DNA of 64,000 bases from the NCBI GenBank assembly GCA_910585405.1, contig CAJUDO010000009.1, positions 1 through 64,000 of the forward strand. The letters run 5' to 3'. A program made the position numbers and the translations under genes. The notes beneath the pieces are model-generated. The model was not told the DNA's origin, ran no database searches, and saw only the letters and a program-made list of their open reading frames with translations. How positions within the stretch are numbered: the stretch's first letter is position 1; each line of letters opens with the position of its first letter. The stretch comes from an uncultured Peptococcaceae bacterium. Its GTDB lineage: Bacteria > Bacillota > Peptococcia > Peptococcales > Peptococcaceae. This document shows, piece after piece, positions 8,502 through 17,580 of this stretch.

Positions 8502-9044
8502 ATGACAGAACAGGAAACGAAAGATCTGGAAGAGGAAGTGAATACAGAAGCGCAGGAAGATATAACGGAGCAAGAGGAAACAGAGGAAACCATTGTAAAA
8601 GATCCAGAGCAATTGGCCACTGAGTTGGCTGATTTGAATCAGAGATTTTTGCGGGTTGCGGCGGATTTTGAAAACTATAAACGTCGTACAGCTCTGGAAA
8701 AAGATGACTTGCTCAAGTACAGCAACGCAAAATTGATGGGAGAGCTGTTGCCAGTGCTAGATACGTTCCAGCTGGCATTGAAGAGCCCAGGTGAAAGCGC
8801 TGAAACGCAAAATGTAATCAAAGGCGTGGAAATGATTTACCGTCAGATGATGCAGGTGTTGGAGCAGGCCGGCATGAGCAAGATTGAAGCAGTGGGGCAG
8901 CATTTCGACCCGAATCTACATGAAGCCATTATGCAGGTAGAGGATGATACCGTGCCGGAAGAAACGGTTGTAGAAGAATTGCGAGCCGGGTATATGCTGA
9001 GAGAACGGGTGATTCGCCCGTCTATGGTAAAAGTATCAAAATAG
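8502..9044 (+). CDS. grpE: Nucleotide exchange factor GrpE
   Basis: A GrpE of about 180 residues. The acidic, Glu-rich N-terminus (residues 1-45) leads into the long helix and the family core FENYKRRT, then LLPVLDTFQLAL. The C-terminal beta domain has GQHFDPNLHEAIMQVED and ends in RPSMVKVSK. GrpE dimers release ADP from DnaK. ATG 8502 was chosen with AAAGGAG about 13 bases upstream. A GTG at 8490 is in frame but sits too close to that ribosome site. It lies between the chaperonin and dnaK in the heat-shock operon. Confidence 0.97.
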   Translation: MTEQETKDLEEEVNTEAQEDITEQEETEETIVKDPEQLATELADLNQRFLRVAADFENYKRRTALEKDDLLKYSNAKLMGELLPVLDTFQLALKSPGESAETQNVIKGVEMIYRQMMQVLEQAGMSKIEAVGQHFDPNLHEAIMQVEDDTVPEETVVEELRAGYMLRERVIRPSMVKVSK

Positions 9045-9110
9045 GAGCGCAGCAGAAAAATGCGCTGTCCAGTAAATGAATTGTTGTATAAATTTTAGGA
9101 GGAATAAAAA

Positions 9111-10937
9111 ATGGGAAAAGTAATTGGGATTGACTTAGGAACAACAAACTCTTGTGTGGCAGTGATGGAAGGAGGCGAACCTGTCGTAATTCCTAACTCG
9201 GAAGGAAATCGTACAACTCCGTCTGTATTGGGCATTTCCAAAAATGGGGAACGTCTGGTAGGGCAGGTTGCAAAACGTCAGGCTATCACTAATCCGGAAA
9301 ATACCGTAATCTCTATCAAACGTCATATGGGTACTGATTATAAAGTGACAGTAGCAGGGACAGCCTATACACCGCAGGAAATTTCTGCAATGATTCTGCA
9401 GAAGTTGAAAGCAGATGCAGAAGCATATCTGGGTGAGTCTGTATCTGAAGCTGTTATCACAGTACCGGCTTATTTCACAGACAGTCAGCGTCAGGCTACC
9501 AAAGATGCAGGGAAGATTGCCGGCCTGAACGTGCTGCGGATTATCAACGAACCAACAGCCGCTTCTCTGGCTTATGGGATGGATAAAGGCGAAGACCAGA
9601 CAGTTTTGGTATTTGACTTGGGCGGCGGTACATTCGATGTATCTATCCTAGAACTGGGTGATGGCATTTTCGAAGTAAAAGCAACCAGTGGTAATAACCG
9701 TTTAGGCGGTGACGACTTTGATGAAAAGGTTATCGACTGGATGCTGGTAGAATTCAAGAAACAGACAGGAATTGATTTGTCCAACGATAAAACTGCAATG
9801 CAGCGTTTGAAAGAAGCAGCAGAAAAGGCAAAAATTGAACTTTCCAACGTGACAACATCTAATATTAACCTGCCATTTATCACCATGAATGAAAGCGGCC
9901 CACAGCATTTGGATTTGACCCTGACCAGAGCAAAATTCAACGAATTGACTGCTGATTTGGTAGAGAAAACCATGGGCCCGACCCGTCAGGCTTTGAAGGA
10001 TGCAGGATTGTCTGCGAACGATATCAATAAAGTTATTTTGGTCGGTGGCTCCAGCCGTATTCCTGCTGTACAGGAAGCAATCAAAAATCTGCTGGGCAAA
10101 GAACCATTCAAAGGCATTAACCCAGATGAATGCGTGGCAATCGGTGCTGCAATTCAGGGCGGTGTGTTAGTCGGCGAAGTAAAAGACGTTGTTTTGCTGG
10201 ACGTAACCCCGTTGTCCTTAGGGATTGAAACATTGGGCGGCGTGTTTACAAAGATTGTAGAACGCAACACCACCATTCCAGTATCCCGTCAGCAGGTATT
10301 TACCACTGCTGCCGACAACCAGACATCTACCGATATTCATGTACTGCAGGGCGAACGGGAAATGGCACAGTACAACAAAACCTTGGGCCGTTTCACTTTG
10401 ATGGATATTCCGCCAGCTCCTCGTGGAATCCCTCAGATTGAAGTAAAATTCGATATCGATGCCAACGGGATTGTAAACGTATCTGCCAAAGATTTGGGCA
10501 CCGGCAAAGAACAGCGGATTACCATCAAATCCAGCAGTGGCTTGTCCGATGAAGAAATTGATAAAATGATTAAAGATGCAGAAATGAACGCAGAAGCGGA
10601 TAAAAAACGGAAAGAAGAAGTAGACATCCGCAACAACGCTGACGCCATGGTATTCCAGGTAGAAAAAACCTTGAAAGACATGGGTGATAAAGCAGACGCT
10701 GCGGAAGTAGCCGATATCAATAAAGCAAAAGACGAATTGAAGAAAGCTCTGGAAGGCAACGACACCGCTGAAATCAAAGCGAAAACTGAAGCATTGCAGG
10801 AAGTTCTGTATAAAATGACAGAAAAAATGTATGCAGCTGCACAGGCAGCACAGCAGGCCCAAGGCGGCGCTGAATCACAAGGACAGAGTGGTCCTCAGGA
10901 AGACGGCGTATATGACGCAGAATACAAAGAAGTATAA
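9111..10937 (+). CDS. dnaK: Chaperone protein DnaK (Hsp70)
   Basis: A full-length 608-residue Hsp70. The ATPase domain opens with GIDLGTTNSCVAVMEGG and contains AVITVPAYFTDSQRQATKDA, VFDLGGGTFDVSIL and VILVGGSSRIPAVQ. The interdomain linker is VVLLDVTPLSLGIETLGG. The substrate-binding domain follows, with an Ala/Gln-rich C-terminal tail ending in DAEYKEV. It has the shorter Gram-positive type ATPase domain. An AGGAGG ribosome site sits 7 bases before the ATG. It works with GrpE and DnaJ encoded on either side. Confidence 0.98.
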   Translation: MGKVIGIDLGTTNSCVAVMEGGEPVVIPNSEGNRTTPSVLGISKNGERLVGQVAKRQAITNPENTVISIKRHMGTDYKVTVAGTAYTPQEISAMILQKLKADAEAYLGESVSEAVITVPAYFTDSQRQATKDAGKIAGLNVLRIINEPTAASLAYGMDKGEDQTVLVFDLGGGTFDVSILELGDGIFEVKATSGNNRLGGDDFDEKVIDWMLVEFKKQTGIDLSNDKTAMQRLKEAAEKAKIELSNVTTSNINLPFITMNESGPQHLDLTLTRAKFNELTADLVEKTMGPTRQALKDAGLSANDINKVILVGGSSRIPAVQEAIKNLLGKEPFKGINPDECVAIGAAIQGGVLVGEVKDVVLLDVTPLSLGIETLGGVFTKIVERNTTIPVSRQQVFTTAADNQTSTDIHVLQGEREMAQYNKTLGRFTLMDIPPAPRGIPQIEVKFDIDANGIVNVSAKDLGTGKEQRITIKSSSGLSDEEIDKMIKDAEMNAEADKKRKEEVDIRNNADAMVFQVEKTLKDMGDKADAAEVADINKAKDELKKALEGNDTAEIKAKTEALQEVLYKMTEKMYAAAQAAQQAQGGAESQGQSGPQEDGVYDAEYKEV

Positions 10938-10972
10938 ACACGACATCCTATAAAGATCGTATCACTGCCGGA

Positions 10973-11029
10973 AAAAGCGCAATGAAACAGCCTGTACTTG
11001 TAAAGGAAGGCTGTTTCAAAGGCGCTTTT
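10973..11029 (+). terminator. Hairpin between dnaK and dnaJ (attenuator or processing site)
   Basis: AAAAGCGC (10973-10980) pairs with GCGCTTTT (11022-11029), and GAAACAGCC pairs with GGCTGTTTC inside. Together they form a long two-part stem ending in a short T-run. Since dnaJ starts only 29 bases later with no evident promoter, this is more likely a partial terminator or RNA-processing hairpin that lowers dnaJ relative to dnaK. Confidence 0.7.
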
Positions 11030-11057
11030 CTGTGCAAAGGGAAAGAGGAGGACCAGA

Positions 11058-12281
11058 GTGGCAAAGCGCGATTATTATGAAGTGCTGGGTGTGGAAAAGA
11101 CAGCCAGCGATGATGAACTAAAAAAAGCCTACCGAAAACTGGCCAGAAAATATCATCCTGATGTAAACCCCGGAGATAAAGAAGCAGAGGAGAAATTTAA
11201 AGAAATCAATGAAGCTTATGAAACCTTGTCCGATGCCGGAAAAAGGGAACAGTATGACCGTTTTGGTCCTGATGGTCCAGCAGGTGGATTTGGCGGAGCT
11301 GGCGGATTTGGAGGCTTTGGCGGCGGTCAGGATTTTGGCGGCATGAACGATATTTTCGATATGTTTTTCGGCGGCGGTTTCGGCGGTGGCCAGCAGCAAA
11401 GAGGGCCGCGCAAAGGTGCCGATTTACGATATGATTTAACCATTGATTTCGAAGAGGCTGTGTTCGGCACAGAAAAGACCATTACATTGCCTAAATGGGA
11501 AAGCTGCAGTACCTGTCACGGCAGTGGAGCAAAACCAGGCACCAGTCCCACTACTTGTAGCCGCTGCAATGGAACAGGTCAGATTTATACCATGCAGAAA
11601 ACGCCTTTTGGACAAATTCAGACGGCGAAAGTTTGTCCTGAATGCGGCGGGAAAGGGACTGTGATTAAGGATCCTTGCCCTGAATGCAATGGTAAAGGGA
11701 AAAAACGTATTAATAAGAAAATTGAAATTAAAGTGCCAGCCGGTGTCGATGTCGGCTCCCGTTTACGCATGAGCGGCGAAGGGGAAGCAGGCGAGCAGGG
11801 CGGTCCTAACGGTGATCTGTATATTTATATCAACGTGCGCAGCCATCCGATTTTTGTCCGCAATGAAGATGACATTTATATGGAACGAGAAATCAACATT
11901 GCGCAGGCTGCTTTAGGTGCTGATATTCAAGTACAGACATTAGAAGGAAATGTCACGTTGACCATTCCTGCTGGCGTGCAAAGCGGCGCAAAATTCCGCA
12001 TGAAGGGCAAAGGCGTAAAAAATATTAAAGGATACGGCAAGGGCGACCAATATGTAACGATAAAAGTTGTGACGCCGAAAAATCTCACAACAGAGCAGCG
12101 TGATTTGCTGCAAAAACTCAATGCAACCTTTAAGACAGCGGAATCAGAGGCCGACAGTGCCAACAAAATTCACATAGATGAGAGTAAAAAAAAAGAGGAA
12201 AAAAGCGAAGAAGCTAAAAAGAACAAAGGGTTCTTCGGAAAAATGAAAGAAGCGGTAGAGGATTTATTTGAAGAAGAATAA
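11058..12281 (+). CDS. dnaJ: Chaperone protein DnaJ
   Basis: A 407-residue type I DnaJ that starts with GTG at 11058 after GAGGAGG. The J domain (1-70) has the HPD motif in KYHPDVNPG. A Gly/Phe-rich region follows (about 75-115). The zinc domain has four CxxCxGxG repeats (CSTCHGSG, CSRCNGTG, CPECGGKG, CPECNGKG) around residues 150-215. The C-terminal substrate domains end in a Lys/Glu-rich tail. The tail after residue 370 is longer and more charged than in the E. coli protein. DnaJ delivers substrates to DnaK and stimulates its ATPase. It is the last gene of the heat-shock operon. Confidence 0.97.
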   Translation: MAKRDYYEVLGVEKTASDDELKKAYRKLARKYHPDVNPGDKEAEEKFKEINEAYETLSDAGKREQYDRFGPDGPAGGFGGAGGFGGFGGGQDFGGMNDIFDMFFGGGFGGGQQQRGPRKGADLRYDLTIDFEEAVFGTEKTITLPKWESCSTCHGSGAKPGTSPTTCSRCNGTGQIYTMQKTPFGQIQTAKVCPECGGKGTVIKDPCPECNGKGKKRINKKIEIKVPAGVDVGSRLRMSGEGEAGEQGGPNGDLYIYINVRSHPIFVRNEDDIYMEREINIAQAALGADIQVQTLEGNVTLTIPAGVQSGAKFRMKGKGVKNIKGYGKGDQYVTIKVVTPKNLTTEQRDLLQKLNATFKTAESEADSANKIHIDESKKKEEKSEEAKKNKGFFGKMKEAVEDLFEEE

Positions 12282-12327
12282 GAAATCTGGCTGCGGGGTC
12301 TAAAAAGCTCTGCAGTCATTCTTTGTG

Positions 12328-12378
12328 GGTATCACGAGGAGTAAGGGTGTTTTTTGCTCTATATCGTGATGCCTTTTT
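12328..12378 (+). terminator. Terminator of the heat-shock operon
   Basis: GGTATCACGA (12328-12337) pairs with TCGTGATGCC (12364-12373), with one wobble, and is followed by TTTTT. It closes the hrcA-dnaJ operon. Confidence 0.8.
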
Positions 12379-12524
12379 ATTTCGGTATATTTTTTTGAGA
12401 TGAACGCGGAAAAAAACAGTTGTCCACTTTTTTTTTCTCGCAAAAATTGTTATAATATAAAGAACTGTGAAAAGATTAGATAAAAATGTAGAAATAAAAA
12501 TCGTGGAGGGAGTTTACGAAGGCT

Positions 12525-14051
12525 ATGAAAGCAGGATTTGATGCCAAGAAATATTTGGAGGAGCAGTCAAAATATATTTTGGAACGGGTAAATCATTACG
12601 ACAAATTATATTTGGAGTTCGGAGGAAAGCTGTTGGGCGATTATCATGCCAAACGAGTACTGCCTGGTTTTGATGAAGATGCAAAGATTAAGCTGCTGCA
12701 CAGCCTGAAGGACCAAGTAGAAATCATCATCTGTGTATATGCTGGCGATATTGAGCGCAATAAAATTCGCGGTGACTTCGGAATCACCTATGACATGGAT
12801 GTGCTGCGTTTGATTGACGATTTGCGCGCCTGGGAGCTGGAAGTGAATAGTGTGGTGATCACTCGTTACGAGCAGCAGCCGGCAGCACAGATTTTTATTA
12901 ATAAGCTGGAGCGGCGGGGGATTAAAGTATACCAGCATCAGGCGACAAAAGGTTATCCTGTGGACGTAAATACTATTGTCAGTGAAGAAGGCTATGGGAA
13001 AAATCCTTATATTGAAACCAATAAGCCCATTGTGGTCGTGACAGCGCCGGGACCCGGCAGTGGAAAATTGGCCACTTGCCTGAGCCAGCTGTATCATGAA
13101 TATACGCGGGGCCGTGTGGCGGGATACTCCAAATTTGAAACCTTTCCAGTATGGAATGTACCCTTAAAGCATCCGCTGAATATTGCTTATGAAGCGGCCA
13201 CTGCCGACCTCAAGGACGTAAATATGATAGATTCCTTCCATATGGACGCTTATGGAGAAGTAGCGGTAAACTATAATCGTGATATTGAAGCATTCCCGCT
13301 GTTAAAACGTATTATCGAAAAAATTACCGGACAGGAATCCATGTATAAATCTCCTACCGACATGGGTGTCAACCGAGTAGGTTTTGGCATTGTGGATGAT
13401 GAAGTGGTGCGGGAGGCTTCCAAACAGGAAGTGATTCGCCGCTATTTCAAAACAGGCTGCGAATACAAAAAGGGCTATGTAGATAAAGCTACCTTTGACA
13501 GAGTGCAGTTGATCATGGAAGAATTGGGCTTACAGCCGAAAGACCGCAAGGTGGTGGAACCTGCCAATTTAGCTGCTGCAGAGATGGAACGGCGGCTGGC
13601 GCAGAAGGGACAGAATGAGAAAAATCATGCCTGCTCTGCTGTAGCCATCGAATTGGAAAACGGCGTGACCGTGACGGGAAAAAGCTCTGATTTGATGACG
13701 GCAACTGCTGCTGCCATGATTAATGGTGTAAAGGAGATGGCTCATATTGCCGATGAAATTCACCTCATTTCACCGGTAGTGTTGGGTCCTATCCGCAAAT
13801 TAAAATCGGAAACTCTAGGCAGTCAGAGTCCTGCATTGAATTGTGAGGAAATGCTGATTGCGCTGACGATTTGCGCAGCCACAAACCCCATGGCTCAGGC
13901 TTGCTTGGAGCATTTGGGTAACTTCCAGGGCTGTCAGGCACATTCAACTACGATCTTGAACCGCAGTGATGAAGAATGCCTGCGTAAGTTAGGCATTGAT
14001 GTCACCTGTGATGCGGTATATCCGTCGGATAATCTGTATTATAATAATTAA
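12525..14051 (+). CDS. DUF1846 family protein
   Basis: A 508-residue protein with the typical DUF1846 start (KKYLEEQSKYILERV, DKLYLEFGGKL). It has a P-loop-like VTAPGPGSGKLATCLSQLYHE near residue 172, shown here only in part, and DMGVNRVGF further on. Full-length homologues are common in Firmicutes. A structure is known but the cellular role is not established, so I assign none. The start ATG has GGAGGG about 14 bases upstream. A TATAAT at 12451-12456 may be its -10 box, without a clear -35. It is flanked by terminators on both sides, so it is a single-gene unit. Confidence 0.9.
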   Translation: MKAGFDAKKYLEEQSKYILERVNHYDKLYLEFGGKLLGDYHAKRVLPGFDEDAKIKLLHSLKDQVEIIICVYAGDIERNKIRGDFGITYDMDVLRLIDDLRAWELEVNSVVITRYEQQPAAQIFINKLERRGIKVYQHQATKGYPVDVNTIVSEEGYGKNPYIETNKPIVVVTAPGPGSGKLATCLSQLYHEYTRGRVAGYSKFETFPVWNVPLKHPLNIAYEAATADLKDVNMIDSFHMDAYGEVAVNYNRDIEAFPLLKRIIEKITGQESMYKSPTDMGVNRVGFGIVDDEVVREASKQEVIRRYFKTGCEYKKGYVDKATFDRVQLIMEELGLQPKDRKVVEPANLAAAEMERRLAQKGQNEKNHACSAVAIELENGVTVTGKSSDLMTATAAAMINGVKEMAHIADEIHLISPVVLGPIRKLKSETLGSQSPALNCEEMLIALTICAATNPMAQACLEHLGNFQGCQAHSTTILNRSDEECLRKLGIDVTCDAVYPSDNLYYNN

Positions 14052-14098
14052 AAAGTGTAAAATAATAGACAGTAAAAGAAATTTTGTACGGAAAAAGC

Positions 14099-14148
14099 GA
14101 CCTCAATAAATTGGCGGCAACGATGCCCTTGTTTATTGAGGTCTTTTT
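14099..14148 (+). terminator. Terminator after the DUF1846 gene
   Basis: GACCTCAATAAA (14099-14110) pairs perfectly with TTTATTGAGGTC (14132-14143), followed by TTTTT. Confidence 0.85.
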
Positions 14149-14214
14149 GTATGGAGAATGAGTTGGTTGAAAACGACGATCTTTTACAAGATTTTGAGTA
14201 GAGCAATGACAAAG

Positions 14215-14252
14215 AAAGCAGCTCCGCAAATTTTTGCGGGGCTGCTTTCTTT
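14215..14252 (+). terminator. Second terminator-like hairpin
   Basis: AAAGCAGCTCCGCAAA (14215-14230) pairs with TTTGCGGGGCTGCTTT (14233-14248). The loop is tiny, and a C and T-run follow. No gene lies between this and the previous terminator, so the two may act in tandem. Confidence 0.65.
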
Positions 14253-14378
14253 TATAGGAAAAATTAGCTAGTAGTTTTTTATTACTATAAATCAGTCATA
14301 TAGTAGCAGATTGGGACTAAGTATGAGCATAACCAAAAGCTATAATGAAACTAAAGAACAAGGAAAGAGGGGTCGAGC

Positions 14379-14825
14379 ATGAGTGAAGAAAAGGACAAAT
14401 GGCTGAATTTCAGAATGGACGAAACCCAGGAGCAAGTAGAAACGGAGCGCTTGAGAAAACGGGTAAGGCGCTGTCGTTGCAGTTACTGCGGCGGGAGCTT
14501 AGAGTTGAGAAAAATGACGTACAGCAGTTATGAGGTATCCAAGTTGGAAGTATATTGCAGTCACTGTAAGCGCATTGAATACGGTGTGGAACCGGAGATT
14601 TATGAGGTTGCAGAATATTTTGTGGATGAATTGAGTTTTGACTACTATAAAGATTTAGATAACAACATTCGCAAACGGGAAATGAATATTGCCAAGGTCA
14701 GCGAGATTATCGAATGGGGTTGCCGTAATATGGGATTGTTAACAGAAAACGGATTTGTAATTCCATTGGATTTGAAAAGTGAGTTGTTAGGCGAAGCCCT
14801 GTTGATAGAGGATGACAAATTATAG
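14379..14825 (+). CDS. Zinc-ribbon hypothetical protein
   Basis: I do not recognise this 148-residue protein. A CSYCGG at about residue 36 and a CSHCKR at about residue 62 make a four-Cys zinc-ribbon-like knuckle, preceded by a basic stretch (RLRKRVRR). The rest is charged and helical, with no membrane segment. A GAAAGAGGGG ribosome site precedes the ATG. It is followed after 12 bases by an ABC ATPase gene, so the two are probably co-transcribed. It could be a nucleic-acid or protein-binding adaptor; no function is claimed. Confidence 0.7.
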   Translation: MSEEKDKWLNFRMDETQEQVETERLRKRVRRCRCSYCGGSLELRKMTYSSYEVSKLEVYCSHCKRIEYGVEPEIYEVAEYFVDELSFDYYKDLDNNIRKREMNIAKVSEIIEWGCRNMGLLTENGFVIPLDLKSELLGEALLIEDDKL

Positions 14826-14837
14826 TAAGGGGGCAGC

Positions 14838-15644
14838 ATGATGGAAGATGTGGTAAGACTACGGGATGTAACATGCCTGGCAGGCAATAATGCATTGCTG
14901 AGTAACGTCGAGTGGACTGTGAAAAAAGGTGAGCATTGGGTTGTATTTGGATTGAATGGTTCAGGAAAAACCACTCTGCTCAGTATCATCGCTGGATTTC
15001 GCGGATATACAGAGGGAACGGTCGAGGTATTCGGGGAGCCTTACAGTGAAGCTAATATCATAGAAAAACGCAAAAAGGTGGGTTGGATCAGCAGTTCTTT
15101 CTTTGATAAGTATTATCAGCGGGAAAGTGTGATGAATATTGTATTATCTGGTGTAAATGGTAAGCTGGGAAAATTGTGGAACGTGAGCAGCGCTGATATC
15201 AAACGGGCAAATCGGTTACTGGTTGAGCTGGGATTGGAATCGAAAATGCATCGTACCTTTGATTTACTGTCCAAAGGAGAAAGGCAAAACGTACTCATTG
15301 CCCGTGCACTCATCAGCAATCCCCAAATGCTGATTTTAGATGAACCGGGAACAGGTCTGGATGTATTCGCCAGAGAATATATGCTGGCCACGGTGAAGGC
15401 ATTAGCGGAAAATCCCGATATGACAATCATTTATGTAACCCACTACACAGAAGAAATTTTACATCTGTTTGATAAATGCTTGCTGCTGAAAAACGGCAAG
15501 GTGTATGCCCAAGGGTATTCGGCAGACTTATTTACCAATGAAAAGATGAGTGAATTTTTAAATTATCCGGTGAAAGTTGTACAGGCAGAAGAACATTTTT
15601 ATGTAGATATTCATATGGAGTCGAATATAAAAGAGATTTTGTGA
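14838..15644 (+). CDS. ABC-type ATPase (ModF/YlmA-like)
   Basis: A 268-residue stand-alone ABC ATPase. Walker A is GLNGSGKTT at residues 38-46. The signature is the variant LSKGERQN, Walker B is MLILDEPGTGLD, and the switch His is in YVTHYTEEI. No permease gene is adjacent. The closest resemblance is to the ModF/YlmA type, whose role is poorly known and which does not necessarily transport. ATG 14838 or 14841 could be the start, both served by AAGGGGG. Its stop overlaps the region of the next gene's ribosome site, so the SDR gene follows in the same operon. Confidence 0.8.
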   Translation: MMEDVVRLRDVTCLAGNNALLSNVEWTVKKGEHWVVFGLNGSGKTTLLSIIAGFRGYTEGTVEVFGEPYSEANIIEKRKKVGWISSSFFDKYYQRESVMNIVLSGVNGKLGKLWNVSSADIKRANRLLVELGLESKMHRTFDLLSKGERQNVLIARALISNPQMLILDEPGTGLDVFAREYMLATVKALAENPDMTIIYVTHYTEEILHLFDKCLLLKNGKVYAQGYSADLFTNEKMSEFLNYPVKVVQAEEHFYVDIHMESNIKEIL

Positions 15645-15658
15645 GGAGGGAAATTAAT

Positions 15659-16507
15659 ATGCATCCTTATTTTGGTGAAATTTTAAAAGATAAACGAGCC
15701 GTGATTACAGGAGCGAATAGAGGATTGGGCCTGCTGATGGCACGGCGGTTTTTGGAATGTGGCGCGAAAGTGGCAATTTGCTGCGCACCGCACGAGGAAT
15801 ATGCCGAAGCAGTAGAAAAGTTGAGAGCCTTAAACTCATCTTATCAGGTGAAAGGTTTTCGTCCTAATTTGAGTAGCGAAAACGATTTGGAGGCTATGGT
15901 GCAGGAGATTACCGCAGATTGGGGCGGAATAGATATTTTGATCAACAATGCAGGGTTGTACCCTGCGCAAACCTTTGATGAATATCCCAAGGAATTGTTT
16001 CAAACGGTGTTTGATGTGAATGTAACGGGTACCTTTTTGACAAGCCGGATTGTATCCAGGGCAATTGCTGCGCAAGGCGGCGGTGTCATCATTAATACCA
16101 GTTCCATGGCGGGGATTGATGGAGCGATGCGCAACATTGGCTATACTTCGTCTAAATTCGCGGTAGAAGGGTTAACTCTGGGCATGGCAAGAGAATTGGG
16201 TCCGAAAAATATTCGCGTCAATGGTGTAGCACCTGCCGGTATTAAAACGGTAGACTTTGATGGCAATGAGGTTGTTCAGATTCCTAAAGGAATGGATGAA
16301 ACAGCCCAGGCTGCTATGGTGGAAGCCGCTAAGTTAGCTGCAAAATTTGCGCCCCTGGGACGGTTTCAAACCCATCCAGATGAACTCATCAATGTTTTTC
16401 TCTTTTTGGCCAGCGATGCGGCATCCTTTATCAGCGGGCAAAACATTGCGGTGAGCGGCGCCTGCATTTGGCCTGCTGCTTCGCCAGCTTCCACAGCCAG
16501 TTATTGA
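15659..16507 (+). CDS. Short-chain dehydrogenase/reductase
   Basis: A 282-residue SDR starting at ATG 15659 with AGGAGGG eight bases upstream. An upstream in-frame start has no proper ribosome site. Cofactor motif TGANRGLG lies near residue 20, NNAG near residue 98, and the catalytic Ser (NTSSMAG) and YTSSK follow. The protein ends in a G-xx-WPAASP-like tail. SDRs oxidise or reduce alcohols and ketones with NAD(P); the substrate cannot be told. Its neighbours (ABC ATPase before, unknown protein 30 bases after) do not reveal a pathway. Confidence 0.88.
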   Translation: MHPYFGEILKDKRAVITGANRGLGLLMARRFLECGAKVAICCAPHEEYAEAVEKLRALNSSYQVKGFRPNLSSENDLEAMVQEITADWGGIDILINNAGLYPAQTFDEYPKELFQTVFDVNVTGTFLTSRIVSRAIAAQGGGVIINTSSMAGIDGAMRNIGYTSSKFAVEGLTLGMARELGPKNIRVNGVAPAGIKTVDFDGNEVVQIPKGMDETAQAAMVEAAKLAAKFAPLGRFQTHPDELINVFLFLASDAASFISGQNIAVSGACIWPAASPASTASY

Positions 16508-16536
16508 TAAAAAACAAGAGGAGGGAGTGGTGTACG

Positions 16537-17499
16537 ATGCCCATGGAGGAAGTAGAGCAGGATTTGTTGCTGCAGGATTTAGACCATGATGCGATTGCGA
16601 CAGCGCAGTCGAGAGAATTGATCAACAGTGGTTTTATGGAAGAAGAGTTTGCCTGTTATGGAACAGCTTACATTGAGCAAGGAAAGATAAAGTATTACAT
16701 CAGCAGCACAGAACGGTCGATGAACAAATTCATGGCAAATTGTATCTTGAACAATATTTATCCAACGCCGGCAAAATATTTTGTGATGCGCTGTAATGTG
16801 CCGGCGGGGATGCGGGATGATATTCGACAGCAGTTTAAGAAGCATAGTGCGTTCTTGCTGCAGCAGGATTATCCGAAAATTTATTTTGCAGCAATGGAAA
16901 AATTATCAGCTTATCACGCAGACAATCAGGCCATGTCAATTTTGTCGGCAGTAAAGACAGAGGTGGAGAATACTTTTGACCAGGTAGCTTTGGAAGTCTT
17001 TCGAGGATTGGTGCTTGAGGCGTTGACGATGAAGCATTTGACAAAGGAAAGCTATGCGTATTGGATGAATTGGCTGGCCGATGAATATCGCAAGATGGAA
17101 GAAGAAATTTTGGAGTACAACTACTATAAGCGCAGCTACAGCGGTTTTGCTTATGTGAACCGTGGTAGGCTACAATATGTGCGCAATGCCTTTGAGACAA
17201 AAGTAATTGAACAGCGTAACCGAATGATTACCGAGGGTAAGGTTGTGACGCCCATTCTGCATAAGGATTATTACGCAGGCACTTATGCAAATCTGGATGT
17301 TTGTAAAGATGTTTTTCGTGAGTTGTTGGAAACCTATTATAATCGAGGATTTTTTAGCATTGTAACACAATTGCGTGATTTGCCGTCGGTCGTTCCTATC
17401 AAAGAGTACGATATGTGGTTGGAGAAAGTGAAGACAATGGGAAAGAAAAAAGCTGTTGATAGCTTAGTCTACCACGGGCATTTATGGCATGTGTTGTAA
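16537..17499 (+). CDS. Conserved-looking hypothetical protein
   Basis: I do not recognise this 320-residue protein. ATG 16537 follows GAGGAGGGAG; the longer reading upstream overlaps the SDR gene and is unlikely. It is soluble, rich in Tyr, Glu and Lys, and mostly helical. There is no signal peptide, membrane segment, Cys cluster or nucleotide-binding motif. Repeated YY/NYY stretches (EYNYYKRSYSG near residue 195, ETYYNRG near 270) are notable. It is the last gene of the 14.4-17.5 kb run and sits 81 bases before the first DASS transporter, so a link to the transport cluster is possible but unproven. Confidence 0.6.
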   Translation: MPMEEVEQDLLLQDLDHDAIATAQSRELINSGFMEEEFACYGTAYIEQGKIKYYISSTERSMNKFMANCILNNIYPTPAKYFVMRCNVPAGMRDDIRQQFKKHSAFLLQQDYPKIYFAAMEKLSAYHADNQAMSILSAVKTEVENTFDQVALEVFRGLVLEALTMKHLTKESYAYWMNWLADEYRKMEEEILEYNYYKRSYSGFAYVNRGRLQYVRNAFETKVIEQRNRMITEGKVVTPILHKDYYAGTYANLDVCKDVFRELLETYYNRGFFSIVTQLRDLPSVVPIKEYDMWLEKVKTMGKKKAVDSLVYHGHLWHVL

Positions 17500-17580
17500 A
17501 TTCCACAAAGGAAAGGGGAGATGTATTTTTGTGATAGGTTGGTGAAATTGGAAACCGTTTGAGTCTAGGGGGGAAACTTT

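Noticed and set aside
10218..10862. Long minus-strand open frame opposite dnaK
   Set aside because: Shadow of dnaK, driven by its codon pattern.
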